A model generated the notes under the pieces. It did no database searches and was not told the origin of the DNA. It saw nothing but the letters and a program-made list of their open reading frames with translations. A stretch of 43,890 nucleotides of DNA, from NCBI GenBank assembly GCA_029257435.1, contig JARIBI010000037.1, positions 1 through 43,890 on the forward strand. Direction: 5' to 3'. The translations under genes and the position numbers were made by a program. Numbering within the stretch: the stretch's first letter is position 1; each line of letters starts with the position of its first letter. Source of the stretch: Sporosarcina sp. (GTDB lineage: Bacteria; Bacillota; Bacilli; Bacillales_A; Planococcaceae). Shown here in pieces: positions 7,370 to 15,150 of the stretch.

Positions 7370-8470
7370 TTACTTCTTGGCAGCTTCATATTCCCCGAGT
7401 AATTCAACGGCTTCTTCTGCAAGACTGGTGTCTATCGCTTTGTCGAAATCGATGTCTCCAATAATTGCACCGTTTGCTTTATACATGTCATATTGTTTTT
7501 GAATGTCATCCACGAACATCTTTCCATCCGGATCCAGCCCCGTTACAAAGACTTTATCCCATAACTCCGCATCTTTCAGCGCTGTATGCTTCACCATGAT
7601 GTCGATGATTGCATCCTCGTCTACCTCTTCAAAGAATGCATCGTTGTAGTCCCGAACCCCTTGTAAGTAGGCCGCCATGAAGCGAATGGACAATTCTTCG
7701 TCCTCCATGAATTGGGGTGATGCGAGTACCATCGCGATTTGTGATTCTGGAGCATAGTCCGTTGCATCTCCGAAACGCACATGGAATCCTTTGTCTATTC
7801 CCTGTGCGATCAGCGGCTCGATATTGAGCGCAGCGTCGATTGTTCCTGAGTCAATCGCACCGAGCATTGCACCAAAATCAGCGATGTGGACGTATTCTAC
7901 ATCCTCCTCTGTAAGGCCCGCATGCTTCAGCATTTCTTCGTAGATGTATCCATCAATCGAGTTGCGCGAAGACACCGCAATTTTTTTTCCTTTGAAGTCT
8001 GGATAGTCTTTAATGACATCTTTCATGTGATTGCCAATGACGAAAGAGAAATACGATTCGCCAGGCATGTTGTGCCCTTTATCCGCAATGATTCGTACAT
8101 CGATGCCTTGAGCGATTGCGTTGAAGAACGAAGCTGTAGAAACTCCCCCGGCAATCGAGACTTCCCCAGCAGCAAGTGCTGGGAGCATATCGTCACTATT
8201 TGCAAAATCAGTAAATTCCACATCAATGTTGTACGCATCAAAATACCCGCGTTCTTTCGCAATATAAAATCCAGCTCCGGACGCCGCGCCATCTTCTGCG
8301 ATAACCACTTTCGTACGTTTTTCAAGCGGGGTAAGCTCACCTGTTTCAGCTCCATCGCTCGGCTTTGTCACTGGCGCAGGCTTCGTTGTTTCTTTCTCAG
8401 CGCATCCTCCAAGTACAGCAGAAACACCTAATATAACCGACAGCCAACCTACTTTCATCCATTGTTTCAC
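7370..8470 (-). CDS. ABC transporter substrate-binding lipoprotein (NMT1/SsuA-like)
   Basis: Extracellular binding lipoprotein of a NitT/TauT-type importer. It has 366 residues, with a signal peptide and lipobox VLGGC (lipidated C23), then an acidic linker and the periplasmic-binding fold. Signature features are GFYIAKERGYFDAYNIDVEF, the repeated 'LAAGEVSIAGG' turn, and FKGKKIAVSSRNSIDG. The family binds nitrate, sulfonates, taurine, pyrimidine precursors or similar small ligands. No catabolic enzyme (SsuD, TauD, ThiD) is adjacent, so the ligand is open. It is the third and last gene of the permease-ATPase-lipoprotein operon, 15 bp after the ATPase gene, and is closed by a bidirectional terminator. 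Confidence 0.88.
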   Translation of the reverse strand: MKQWMKVGWLSVILGVSAVLGGCAEKETTKPAPVTKPSDGAETGELTPLEKRTKVVIAEDGAASGAGFYIAKERGYFDAYNIDVEFTDFANSDDMLPALAAGEVSIAGGVSTASFFNAIAQGIDVRIIADKGHNMPGESYFSFVIGNHMKDVIKDYPDFKGKKIAVSSRNSIDGYIYEEMLKHAGLTEEDVEYVHIADFGAMLGAIDSGTIDAALNIEPLIAQGIDKGFHVRFGDATDYAPESQIAMVLASPQFMEDEELSIRFMAAYLQGVRDYNDAFFEEVDEDAIIDIMVKHTALKDAELWDKVFVTGLDPDGKMFVDDIQKQYDMYKANGAIIGDIDFDKAIDTSLAEEAVELLGEYEAAKK

Positions 8471-8485
8471 ACGCTTCCCCTTTCG

Positions 8486-9259
8486 TCATGTTCTCGATTT
8501 CTGCACTTCTTTTTGCAGATGCTGCCAGATATCGACAAACTGTGCTGCCAATTCGGGATCTTTCCGTATTTCTTCGATTTTTCGCGGACGCGGGCGGTCA
8601 ATTCTGACTTCCTGAATGATTTGCCCTGGCTGTGCACTCATAAGTAAGATTCGATCGCTGAGCATCAATGCTTCGTCAATACTATGGGTGATGAACAACA
8701 CTGTTTTTTTTGTTTCCGCCCAAATGCTTAACAATTCTTCTTGGAGGATAAACTTATTTTGTTCATCTAACGCAGCAAATGGTTCATCCATTAACAAAAT
8801 CTCTGGATCATTGGCAAACGCACGGGCAATACTGACACGCTGCTTCATACCTCCAGACAATTCACTCGGATAAAGATTAGCAAATTGAGTGAGACCGGTT
8901 TTCTCCAAATAATAAGCGGTTTGTTTTGCAATGACGTCCTTCGAAACCTTACGCATCGAGAGACCGAATGCGACGTTGTCTTTAACAGTCATCCACGGTA
9001 ATATCCCTTTTTCTTGAAACACCATGGATTGCAACGGACGCTTCGACTGTTCAGCGTTAATCTTAAATGATCCGGCACTATGTTTCTCAAGTCCAGCCAG
9101 AATGCGCAGCAGCGTAGTTTTGCCACATCCGCTCGGACCAACCAGACAGACAAACTCGCCGTCTTCAATGGTCATTGAGATATTTTGCAGCGCTGTCACA
9201 CTTCCCGTTTTCTTCACAAACACTTTCGTCAACTCATCAATTTCAATTTTAGGGGGCAT
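8486..9259 (-). CDS. ABC transporter ATP-binding protein (SsuB/TauB-like)
   Basis: Cytoplasmic ATPase that powers the neighbouring permease. It has 257 residues, the usual size. Walker A is GPSGCGKTT (41-49), the Q-loop is VFQEKGILPW, the signature is LSGGMKQR (134-141), and Walker B is ILLMDEP (154-160) followed by FAALDE and the switch His in LFITHSIDEA. The ILPWMTVKDNV segment is typical of the nitrate/sulfonate/taurine group. It starts 4 bp after the permease gene and is followed by the binding protein gene. Specificity lies in the partner proteins and cannot be read here. Confidence 0.92.
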   Translation of the reverse strand: MPPKIEIDELTKVFVKKTGSVTALQNISMTIEDGEFVCLVGPSGCGKTTLLRILAGLEKHSAGSFKINAEQSKRPLQSMVFQEKGILPWMTVKDNVAFGLSMRKVSKDVIAKQTAYYLEKTGLTQFANLYPSELSGGMKQRVSIARAFANDPEILLMDEPFAALDEQNKFILQEELLSIWAETKKTVLFITHSIDEALMLSDRILLMSAQPGQIIQEVRIDRPRPRKIEEIRKDPELAAQFVDIWQHLQKEVQKSRT

Positions 9260-9263
9260 CTGT

Positions 9264-10091
9264 TCACCTCCACGGCAGCAATTTTTTCTGAAGACCCCTT
9301 AACAGCAACGAGAACAAATAACCAAAGAACGAAATCATGATTAACCCAACAAACATATTTTGGAGAAGAAATGCTTTGTACGACGTCCAAATCAGATAGC
9401 CGATACCGGAAGTTGCACCCATCATTTCAGCCGCCACGATAGTTAACAGCGCAATCGCCTGCCCCATTTGTATTCCTTCCAACATAACCGGAAGTGCCCC
9501 GGGCAGTGCGATTTTGAAAAAGAATTGAGTTTTATTCGCCCCATAGTTGTTCGCGACATCTAGGTATATTTTGTCGATGTTAAGAACACCTGCAGCCGTA
9601 TTAATGACGACTGGGAAGAAAACACTTCCTGCAATTGTGATGACTTTCGACAAATCCCCAATTCCGAATAGAATAATGATGATTGGAAGCAAGGCTAGTG
9701 TAGGAATCGGCATTAGCGCCATCACAAGAGGCGAAACAAAGTGCCGAATCGGCGTAAATAGCCCCATCATTAGTCCAATAATGATTCCTGGAATCACACC
9801 TGCAAGAAATCCTAATGCAATCCGGTACAAGGAGACACCGACATGTTCTGCGATTGCTCCGCTAACTAGCAGTTCCCAGAATGTATGCAGAATCGCAGTT
9901 GGCGGCGGGAAGAAACGGATATCCATGACGCCTGTTCTGGACATGACTTCCCAGAGAACAAGTAAAAAAACTGGAGAAACAACTGTGAGCAACTGCTGCA
10001 ATCGGGCTTTCGTTTGCTGACGTTTCCATTCGGCTCGTTCTACGCGCACTGGATCTTGCGCAAATTTACCTGACTGAGTCACTTTCACCAC
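9264..10091 (-). CDS. ABC transporter permease (SsuC/TauC-like)
   Basis: Inner-membrane subunit of the same importer. It has 275 residues, with about six membrane segments starting near residue 35 and the permease EAA loop around NYGANKTQFFFKIALPGALP. The FFPPPTAILHTF stretch is typical of NitT/TauT permeases. It is the first gene of the operon. The start is ambiguous: three in-frame GTG codons follow GAGGTGAGG within 12 nt (10091, 10088, 10082). The last gives MTQSGKF with better ribosome spacing. A terminator of the preceding gene sits just upstream, and no strong promoter is visible in the 50 bp left, so the promoter may overlap that hairpin. Confidence 0.9.
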   Translation of the reverse strand: MVKVTQSGKFAQDPVRVERAEWKRQQTKARLQQLLTVVSPVFLLVLWEVMSRTGVMDIRFFPPPTAILHTFWELLVSGAIAEHVGVSLYRIALGFLAGVIPGIIIGLMMGLFTPIRHFVSPLVMALMPIPTLALLPIIIILFGIGDLSKVITIAGSVFFPVVINTAAGVLNIDKIYLDVANNYGANKTQFFFKIALPGALPVMLEGIQMGQAIALLTIVAAEMMGATSGIGYLIWTSYKAFLLQNMFVGLIMISFFGYLFSLLLRGLQKKLLPWR

Positions 10092-10139
10092 CTCACCTCA
10101 ATCTATGCGCCGGCCTACTAGGCTGGGTGGGCAGTTGCA

Positions 10140-10177
10140 CAAAAAAACTCCGCATCCTCTGTCGGATGCGAAGTTTT
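10140..10177 (-). terminator. Terminator of the AI-2E family permease gene
   Basis: AAAACTCCGCATCC and GGATGCGAAGTTTT form a stem of 13 or more pairs with a 6-nt loop. On the minus strand it ends in a T-run. Confidence 0.88.
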
Positions 10178-11257
10178 TCAAACCGTCTTGGTAGCGGTTT
10201 TTTTAATATCTTTTCGAGCTGCGTAAATGTTAGTGACAATGACTTTTGCTACTCCATATACAGGTACAGCCACGATGATTCCGACAAACCCCGCAATATT
10301 ACCGGCTGCAAGTAGCAAGGTGATGACGGTAAGCGGATGAATGTCGAGTGATTTCCCCATTACGTTAGGGGTAATGAAGTTACTATCCACTTGGTTAGCG
10401 ATTAACGTGATGACCGCCACCCAAATGACCAATTTCGGATCTTGGGCAAATGCGATGAGAATTGCAGGCATTACGGCAATCCACGGGCCGATAAATGGAA
10501 TCAAGTTCATAAACAACGTAAAAATGGCGATGAGCAGCGCATATTGCAGACCAATAATCCAATAACCGATTAAAATAATCATTGCGAGAATAGCACTGAT
10601 TAAAAATTGTCCTTGAATATAGCTGCGCAGCACGTGGTCAATGTCATGAATTGTTTTTTTAACCCACTCACGACGCTTCCCATTGAAATACTTGTAAATC
10701 TTAGGTGCCAATTTCTCATGATCTTTCAACATAAAGACGAAGAAAAAAGGTACGAGTACAAGTAAAACAATCGCTTGAACGAATGATTGTAGGAATGAAA
10801 CAAACCAGCCGCCAAATTTCAGCGCATAGGACTGTATTTTATCAGCTGCATTATTGAGTGATTGCTCCAGTTGAGGGGGTAAATCTTTCTTCTGTTCGAG
10901 CGCCACATCTTTTAAATGGGTCAGTTCTTTGCTAATCGTTGGTCCATTATCGATCAATTTGTTAACCTCATTTGCGATAGGCGGGCCGACAACTGCAGAG
11001 AACGCATAAACGCCTCCAATTAAGATGAGGAAAATGATTAAAATGCTTCCCCATCTGGGTACTTTCCGCTTTTCGAGGAAACGCTGAATCGGTTCTGTCA
11101 TGTAATACAGCACACCACCTAAAACGAGCGGCAGGATAATGGCTTTGGCAATAATACCAACTGGTGCAAAGATGTAATTGATTTCTAAAAAGAATTTAAT
11201 AATCAATAATGCCAGTAAAATGGCGACACCTGATTGGAACCACAACTTCTTAGTCAA
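10178..11257 (-). CDS. AI-2E family transporter (YubA/YdiK-like membrane protein)
   Basis: Polytopic membrane protein of PF01594 with 359 residues. It has hydrophobic segments at both ends and a long soluble part around 105-145. The conserved block is LIPFIGPWIAVMPAI, followed by QVDSNFITPNVMGKSLDIHPL. Members have been linked to autoinducer-2 export and to sodium/proton exchange, so the substrate is uncertain. The start is TTG at 11257, supported by GGAGG 8 nt upstream. It is a single-gene unit with its own strong terminator. Confidence 0.88.
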   Translation of the reverse strand: MTKKLWFQSGVAILLALLIIKFFLEINYIFAPVGIIAKAIILPLVLGGVLYYMTEPIQRFLEKRKVPRWGSILIIFLILIGGVYAFSAVVGPPIANEVNKLIDNGPTISKELTHLKDVALEQKKDLPPQLEQSLNNAADKIQSYALKFGGWFVSFLQSFVQAIVLLVLVPFFFVFMLKDHEKLAPKIYKYFNGKRREWVKKTIHDIDHVLRSYIQGQFLISAILAMIILIGYWIIGLQYALLIAIFTLFMNLIPFIGPWIAVMPAILIAFAQDPKLVIWVAVITLIANQVDSNFITPNVMGKSLDIHPLTVITLLLAAGNIAGFVGIIVAVPVYGVAKVIVTNIYAARKDIKKTATKTV

Positions 11258-11333
11258 GATACAGCCTCCTTTCCAATATATTGTTTAGTTGTTATTAGTA
11301 TACGAGTTTCCGTGCATCGTGTCGAACACGGAA

Positions 11334-11368
11334 CAAAAAAATCACCACTTTAAGGTAAGGGGTGATTT
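11334..11368 (-). terminator. Terminator of the VTC-DUF4956 operon
   Basis: AAATCACC (11339-11346) and GGTGATTT (11361-11368) form the stem. The minus-strand tail has seven T residues. Confidence 0.82.
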
Positions 11369-11377
11369 CTATACAAG

Positions 11378-12061
11378 TCAGTCGCGCATTTCTAAGTAAG
11401 AAAGCGATACTTTTAAGTTCGCATTGCGTTCGCGGATAGCATCAAGAAGAACATGGTCTTTTGTTTCAACTTTACTGCGGATGGCAAATGTATATAAGAT
11501 CATCGTACCCAGATTTGTAGTTTCCACTTGTCGAAGTTGGTAGAAGTCAGTTTTTTCATCTAAAATATCATCTAATAAGTTTTCGTGATTCAAGTTCTCA
11601 GGTACAGTCACTTTCAACAACTGAGTATCTCTTCCTTTGCCATAATCTACTTTGTACAAGAAGTAGAAAATCAAACTAGCAAACAGTGTCAACACAATCG
11701 CAAGCGGGAACTGCATTAGCCCCGCTGTCATCCCGACGCATAGTCCGAAGAAAATGTAAGCAATGTCTTTTGCGTTTGTAACGGCGCTTCGGAAACGGAT
11801 CAAAGAGAATACTGCAAACAACCCAAATGCAACTCCAGCATTACCGCTTACTACATTCATTACAACCGACACAACTACACTCATCATAATGATTGTATGG
11901 ACAAACGCTTGAGAATACCGCTCTCCTGTAAACGTGATTTGGTACACTTTTGTAATGATTAAACTAAGTACAAATGCTAAAATCATTGCCGCCAGACTCA
12001 TCCAGATTGTTGGTGAACCCTCTACTCCGTTAAATGTAAACAAGCTCGTGATCTGATCCAT
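11378..12061 (-). CDS. DUF4956 membrane protein
   Basis: A 227-residue protein with about four N-terminal membrane segments (roughly residues 15-130) and a soluble C-terminal domain. The conserved core includes VSGNAGVAFGLFAVFSLIRF and RSAVTNAKDIAYIFFGL. Its biochemical role is unknown. The family is repeatedly found next to VTC-domain polyphosphate polymerases, as here. The start is ATG 12061, because GGAGGA lies 7 nt upstream; an earlier TTG at 12076 falls inside that ribosome site. The gene begins inside the end of the polymerase gene (32-bp overlap), which points to translational coupling and a joint complex. Confidence 0.87.
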   Translation of the reverse strand: MDQITSLFTFNGVEGSPTIWMSLAAMILAFVLSLIITKVYQITFTGERYSQAFVHTIIMMSVVVSVVMNVVSGNAGVAFGLFAVFSLIRFRSAVTNAKDIAYIFFGLCVGMTAGLMQFPLAIVLTLFASLIFYFLYKVDYGKGRDTQLLKVTVPENLNHENLLDDILDEKTDFYQLRQVETTNLGTMILYTFAIRSKVETKDHVLLDAIRERNANLKVSLSYLEMRD

Positions 12062-12839
12062 CTTCCATTCCTCCAATTGTTGGTTGTTCTAATTCTTTCG
12101 GTTCTGTATATCCCGTTTGCGGAATTACTTCCCCGCTTAATAATTCGGTACTTGTACAAAACTTTGACGCACTGCGCTGTTCGCAGTTCAAGTCTTGCAA
12201 CATCCGTGCAAGCCATAGGGGTACAGCATGATCCACTTTTACTTCTAAAACGACAAGATCCGAGTCGATGAAATGATCTCCATAGGGTCCATTCTCGATG
12301 TGCAAGTCGTTTTTTCTGCAGCGAAGATCGGAATCGAACGTAATTCTCAATTCCGGATCCGTTACTCCATGAAGCGCATGTCGACTGTAGCTCACAACCA
12401 TTTCCGGTTCCAAGTTGTAGTACTGTCGGAAATATTCAATTTCCTTCATAACTTGGGCATTAGATGTCTCGATGTCCGATAAATCTTCTTTTGTATCACC
12501 GTCCAGATAGCGATATGCTTCCCTCAGCGGCAATAGCATACGACGTTTGTTGACCACTTTATTATGCTTTTGCTTCACCTCGAAAAAGGCAGTACTGTTT
12601 AAGTCCGCTTCATCGTAAACACGTAACCGAAGTTTTTGACGATACTTCAATTTGTTTTTCGTTTCAAAATAAATGGATTTGTCTGCACTGTCGAAGTAGA
12701 GGCTCGTGACAGAATATCTTCCTTCAGTTCCATTTTTGTCATTTCGCATTTTAGGACCGATACGTTCAACCAATTCTTTATATTGACGGCGTGTGATCAA
12801 ATACTTCTGTTCTTTCCTGCTAAAGATTTCGATCGCCAT
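12030..12839 (-). CDS. VTC-domain polyphosphate polymerase
   Basis: A 269-residue cytoplasmic protein of the VTC domain (PF09359, triphosphate tunnel metalloenzyme fold), which in yeast Vtc4 makes polyphosphate from ATP. The tunnel-lining basic and acidic strands are visible: FSRKEQKYLIT near the start, YRQKLRLRVYD, FFEVKQKHNKVVNKRR, VSYSRHAL, LRITFDSDL and VVLEVKVDH. These supply the Lys/Arg and Glu residues the fold uses for phosphate and metal. The DUF4956 membrane protein overlaps its 3' end and would supply a membrane anchor. There is no Ppk-type polymerase in the window. The function is inferred from the family; no bacterial substrate is shown here. Confidence 0.87.
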   Translation of the reverse strand: MAIEIFSRKEQKYLITRRQYKELVERIGPKMRNDKNGTEGRYSVTSLYFDSADKSIYFETKNKLKYRQKLRLRVYDEADLNSTAFFEVKQKHNKVVNKRRMLLPLREAYRYLDGDTKEDLSDIETSNAQVMKEIEYFRQYYNLEPEMVVSYSRHALHGVTDPELRITFDSDLRCRKNDLHIENGPYGDHFIDSDLVVLEVKVDHAVPLWLARMLQDLNCEQRSASKFCTSTELLSGEVIPQTGYTEPKELEQPTIGGMEDGSDHELVYI

Positions 12840-13016
12840 GTCATTCCCTCTCCCTCAAATGTTTTTTCTTTGTAAATACAACTATACAAGACTGAAATGT
12901 GAACATCATGAAAGATTCATTAGAAAATGATGAGAATATGACTTATTTGTATAATCACGTTGGATAATGGGGAAATTAGGGGTGAATCGAATGTAAATGA
13001 GAAGGGGTGTTTCATT

Positions 13017-13139
13017 ATGAAAAAGACAGCACTAGTGGCTCTCGGTCTTGGTGTTGCGTACTTAATGCGCAACGAAGACGCCAGGAATAAGATGATGAAG
13101 CAATTTGACTCATTCGCAGTAAGCAGTTCATCAAAATAA
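13017..13139 (+). CDS. Micro-protein with hydrophobic N-terminus, paralogue of the next gene
   Basis: A 40-residue protein starting MKKTALVALGLGVAYLMRNE and ending DSFAVSSSSK. It has an Ala/Leu/Gly-rich helix of about 12 residues, then a charged tail. GAAGGGG lies 8 nt before ATG. A near copy of its first 30 residues follows 110 bp downstream (13247), which makes coding likely: LGLGVAYLMRNEDARNKMMKQ against IGLGAAYLMRNKDSRDKLSKQ (shown as matched segments). The family is not known to me; it recalls short YtxH-like stress proteins. A perfect 10-bp stem follows at 13163-13185. Confidence 0.72.
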   Translation: MKKTALVALGLGVAYLMRNEDARNKMMKQFDSFAVSSSSK

Positions 13140-13162
13140 GCTCTGCTCTAGATTCGATATCG

Positions 13163-13185
13163 GCAGCTGGAAATATTCCAGCTGC
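13163..13185 (+). terminator. Hairpin after the first micro-protein gene
   Basis: Perfect 10-bp arms GCAGCTGGAA and TTCCAGCTGC with a 3-nt loop, followed by TGTTTGT. The same T-rich tail overlaps the -35 box of the next gene. Confidence 0.7.
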
Positions 13186-13186
13186 T

Positions 13187-13211
13187 GTTTGTAATTTATA
13201 AATCGGGGAAT
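13187..13211 (+). promoter_or_regulatory. Sigma-B-like promoter of the second micro-protein gene
   Basis: GTTTGT (13187-13192) and GGGAAT (13206-13211) are 13 bp apart, close to the sigma-B form GTTTAA-N12-15-GGGTAT. Confidence 0.5.
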
Positions 13212-13246
13212 TTAATACATACTACAATTTTTAGGGAGGTTTTTTG

Positions 13247-13438
13247 ATGAGAAAAAAGTTGGCACTTGCTGCAATTGGGTTAGGCGCGGCTTACCTGATG
13301 AGAAACAAAGATTCGAGAGACAAGCTTTCTAAACAAGTGGATGATTTTGCAAATACGCCGATGCGCGGAGACCGGAAGCACATATCGGCAAACGAGTCCT
13401 CAAAAAAGAAAGGACTGCTCGACAGTTTTTTAAGCTAA
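13247..13438 (+). CDS. Small basic protein, paralogue of the 13017 micro-protein
   Basis: A 63-residue protein. Residues 1-30 match the micro-protein encoded just upstream. The extra C-terminal part, ANTPMRGDRKHISANESS, is hydrophilic and ends KKGLLDSFLS. The start is ATG 13247, 7 nt after AGGGAGG; the preceding TTG is in frame but too close to the ribosome site. A sigma-B-like promoter lies upstream and a strong bidirectional terminator downstream. The function is unknown. The setting among CsbD and YflT genes suggests a general stress role. A short N-terminal helix may associate with the membrane. Confidence 0.8.
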   Translation: MRKKLALAAIGLGAAYLMRNKDSRDKLSKQVDDFANTPMRGDRKHISANESSKKKGLLDSFLS

Positions 13439-13506
13439 TCAGATGAATCACTTCGTAATTCCGTAACGTGAGCATCCATTATGCAGTTAACTATCTTTAA
13501 ATCAGT

Positions 13507-13546
13507 AAAACCCGTTCGTCTCAGTAAAGAGGCGAACGGGTTTTTT
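13507..13546. terminator. Bidirectional terminator
   Basis: A 12-bp perfect inverted repeat, AAAACCCGTTCG against CGAACGGGTTTT, between convergent genes, with T-runs on both sides. Confidence 0.92.
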
Positions 13547-13952
13547 AGACGAATCGATTTTCAAATCCAAGTATTGGAATACGGTCTTCTTCTACAGTAA
13601 TGCTCTTATAAGGAAGTTCTATCATGTATGCATCACTGCCATATGGTTGCAGTTCTACTTTTTTAACTGCATACGCGTTGTTAGTCACTAATTTCACCAT
13701 TCCAGTAAGAGGATCAAGTCCTTCGATTGCAAATCGATGACCCTCGAGTATTGCATAAGGCACAATTTCATATGCGTCTTCCAGCTCTTTTACATCCACT
13801 GGTTTGAGTAACGTGGCAGTAGAGCCGCCCATGCGTGAAAAACCATTGTTCAATTCATTTGCATCTGTTGTTGCTAAGTAAATTTGTTTGTTTCTAGAAC
13901 TGATTTCATATTCTTTCTCATTCCAGCGGGCAAATCTTCCCCTGCGAATCAT
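13545..13952 (-). CDS. Hypothetical protein, 135 residues
   Basis: A soluble protein starting MIRRGRFARWNEKEYEI, with alternating hydrophobic strands (IYLATTDANEL, YEIVPYAILEGHRFAIEGLD, AYAVKKVELQPYGSDAYMIELP). It looks like a beta-rich domain without signal peptide or membrane segment. An excellent ribosome site GGAGGTGATGAG directly precedes ATG. I do not recognise a named family. It lies between two small stress genes and ends at the shared terminator, so a stress-linked role is possible but unsupported by any motif. Confidence 0.8.
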   Translation of the reverse strand: MIRRGRFARWNEKEYEISSRNKQIYLATTDANELNNGFSRMGGSTATLLKPVDVKELEDAYEIVPYAILEGHRFAIEGLDPLTGMVKLVTNNAYAVKKVELQPYGSDAYMIELPYKSITVEEDRIPILGFENRFV

Positions 13953-14113
13953 CTCATCACCTCCGGGAATTCGTTACAGTATTTATTAATTAGTATACAA
14001 ATAATTTTAAGTTTCCAATAGACATGTTTCGACCTATTTCCAATTAAGAGTGAAGGTCCATTCTCTTATGGTTCTATTAGTCGGTAATATCTATACCCGA
14101 TTTCAATGTGTGT

Positions 14114-14139
14114 TTAACCTTCAATATACAGGGGTATTA
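14114..14139 (+). promoter_or_regulatory. Sigma-B promoter of the csbD-like gene
   Basis: GTTTAA (14114-14119) and GGGTAT (14134-14139) with a 14-bp spacer, identical to the consensus for the general stress sigma factor. Confidence 0.85.
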
Positions 14140-14170
14140 AAAGACTACATACAACTTAGGAGGTTTTTTG

Positions 14171-14353
14171 ATGAGTGAAGATCACGGTTTTTCAGACAAA
14201 GTAAAAGGCGCAGTGAACAAAGCCAAAGGTGAAGCAAAAGACCAATACGGTAATGCAACTGGCGATGCTAAAAAACAAGCAGATGGTAAGTACGATAAGA
14301 TGAAGGGCGAAGTTCAAGAAAAGATTGGCGAAATGAAAGACCATCGCCATTAA
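14171..14353 (+). CDS. CsbD family stress protein
   Basis: A 60-residue, highly charged protein with the CsbD layout: KVKGAVNKAKGEAKDQYGNA, then GKYDKMKGEVQEKIGEMKD, two amphipathic Lys/Glu-rich helices. CsbD is a sigma-B-dependent general stress protein of unknown mechanism. The start is ATG 14171, 8 nt after AGGAGG; the preceding in-frame TTG is not needed. A perfect sigma-B promoter lies 32 bp upstream of the start, and a strong terminator follows. It is a single-gene unit. Confidence 0.92.
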   Translation: MSEDHGFSDKVKGAVNKAKGEAKDQYGNATGDAKKQADGKYDKMKGEVQEKIGEMKDHRH

Positions 14354-14361
14354 ATTAAAAA

Positions 14362-14407
14362 GGGTGCAAGCGGGTCATTTTTACATGACTTGCTTGCACC
14401 CTTCTTT
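14362..14407 (+). terminator. Terminator of the csbD-like gene
   Basis: GGGTGCAAGC (14362-14371) pairs with GCTTGCACCC (14392-14401). A second inner GTCAT/ATGAC stem and a TTCTTT tail complete it. Confidence 0.88.
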
Positions 14408-14470
14408 AAAGCTAGAATGTATTTCATCCCGCAAAAATAGGAGAACAATTAAAGACGATGTATTGACATA

Positions 14471-14501
14471 CAAAACCCGACTTTTTATGAGTCGGGTTTT
14501 G
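14471..14501 (-). terminator. Terminator of the YflT-like gene
   Basis: CAAAACCCGACT (14471-14482) and AGTCGGGTTTTG (14490-14501) form a perfect 12-bp stem. Confidence 0.88.
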
Positions 14502-14503
14502 TG

Positions 14504-15007
14504 TTAAAGATTATTCGTATTTATACGCGGGTACCTGCCAGCGTTCTCTTCTGTTTCGGCATCTTCACCTGCATTTTCAAGCGGAGCCCCGCTATCCGAT
14601 ATTTCACTTGGACTGTCTGACGAAATCGCATCGAGTTTGCTGTTTTCCCTGGAGGGATCAGGGTGGCGGGGAGATTTTGGATCATCTAATACAAACAGGG
14701 CGACACCACCGTCTTTGACTTCATTGTAAAATGCTTTTGTTTGCTGTTCATTGAAACCGAGCTGTCCAAGAGCCTCTTTAGCAGGCTGCTCATTTGTAAA
14801 AAAGAATTTCATACGGCCTAGGAAGCCATCTTGTTCTCTTGTGGCTAATACAATATCTGTTTGGTCTTCCAGCATCCGATCATTGTCCTCTAAATTGGAT
14901 ACCGCCAAAATTTCGTCCTTGGTGTATCCGAAAGACTTCAGCTCAGTAATTTTTATCAGCACATTGTCAATCGAATGGAATGTACCTACATACCGTTTTT
15001 GTTTCAT
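14504..15007 (-). CDS. General stress protein 17M-like (YflT domain)
   Basis: A 167-residue soluble protein with an N-terminal YflT domain (PF11181). It includes RYVGTFHSIDNVLIKITELK, the GYTKDEILAVSN turn, and the LGQLGFNEQQTKAFYNEVKD block before GGVALFVLDD. Residues from about 112 onward form a disordered acidic Ser/Glu-rich tail that is longer than in the B. subtilis protein. Family members are heat- and sigma-B-induced, of unknown activity. A sigma-B-like promoter lies about 55 bp upstream. The gene is divergent from the DUF3243 gene and has its own terminator. Confidence 0.88.
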   Translation of the reverse strand: MKQKRYVGTFHSIDNVLIKITELKSFGYTKDEILAVSNLEDNDRMLEDQTDIVLATREQDGFLGRMKFFFTNEQPAKEALGQLGFNEQQTKAFYNEVKDGGVALFVLDDPKSPRHPDPSRENSKLDAISSDSPSEISDSGAPLENAGEDAETEENAGRYPRINTNNL

Positions 15008-15059
15008 GATTCGTTCACTTCCTTCCTCTTAAAATTAGTCAGTCCATATGTATGTATCT

Positions 15060-15086
15060 ATTCCCCAAACGGACAACTTTAGAAAC
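15060..15086 (-). promoter_or_regulatory. Sigma-B-like promoter of the YflT-like gene
   Basis: On the minus strand, GTTTCT (15086-15081) and GGGAAT (15065-15060) have a 15-bp spacer. Confidence 0.6.
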
Positions 15087-15121
15087 ACTTCTTTTAATGT
15101 TTATTTTTTCTCGATTAGTCA

Positions 15122-15134
15122 ATACTATTAGTAT
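15122..15134. promoter_or_regulatory. Small palindrome upstream of the DUF3243 gene
   Basis: Perfect 6-bp arms ATACTA and TAGTAT around one base. It may be an operator in the promoter region of the DUF3243 gene; no clear -35 box accompanies it. Confidence 0.35.
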
Positions 15135-15150
15135 CAAACAGAAGGAGTGA

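Noticed and set aside
13953..14113. Additional promoter for the 13545 gene (TTGGAA/TATACT)
   Set aside because: The spacer is only 15 bp; other combinations are no better, so it is not listed.
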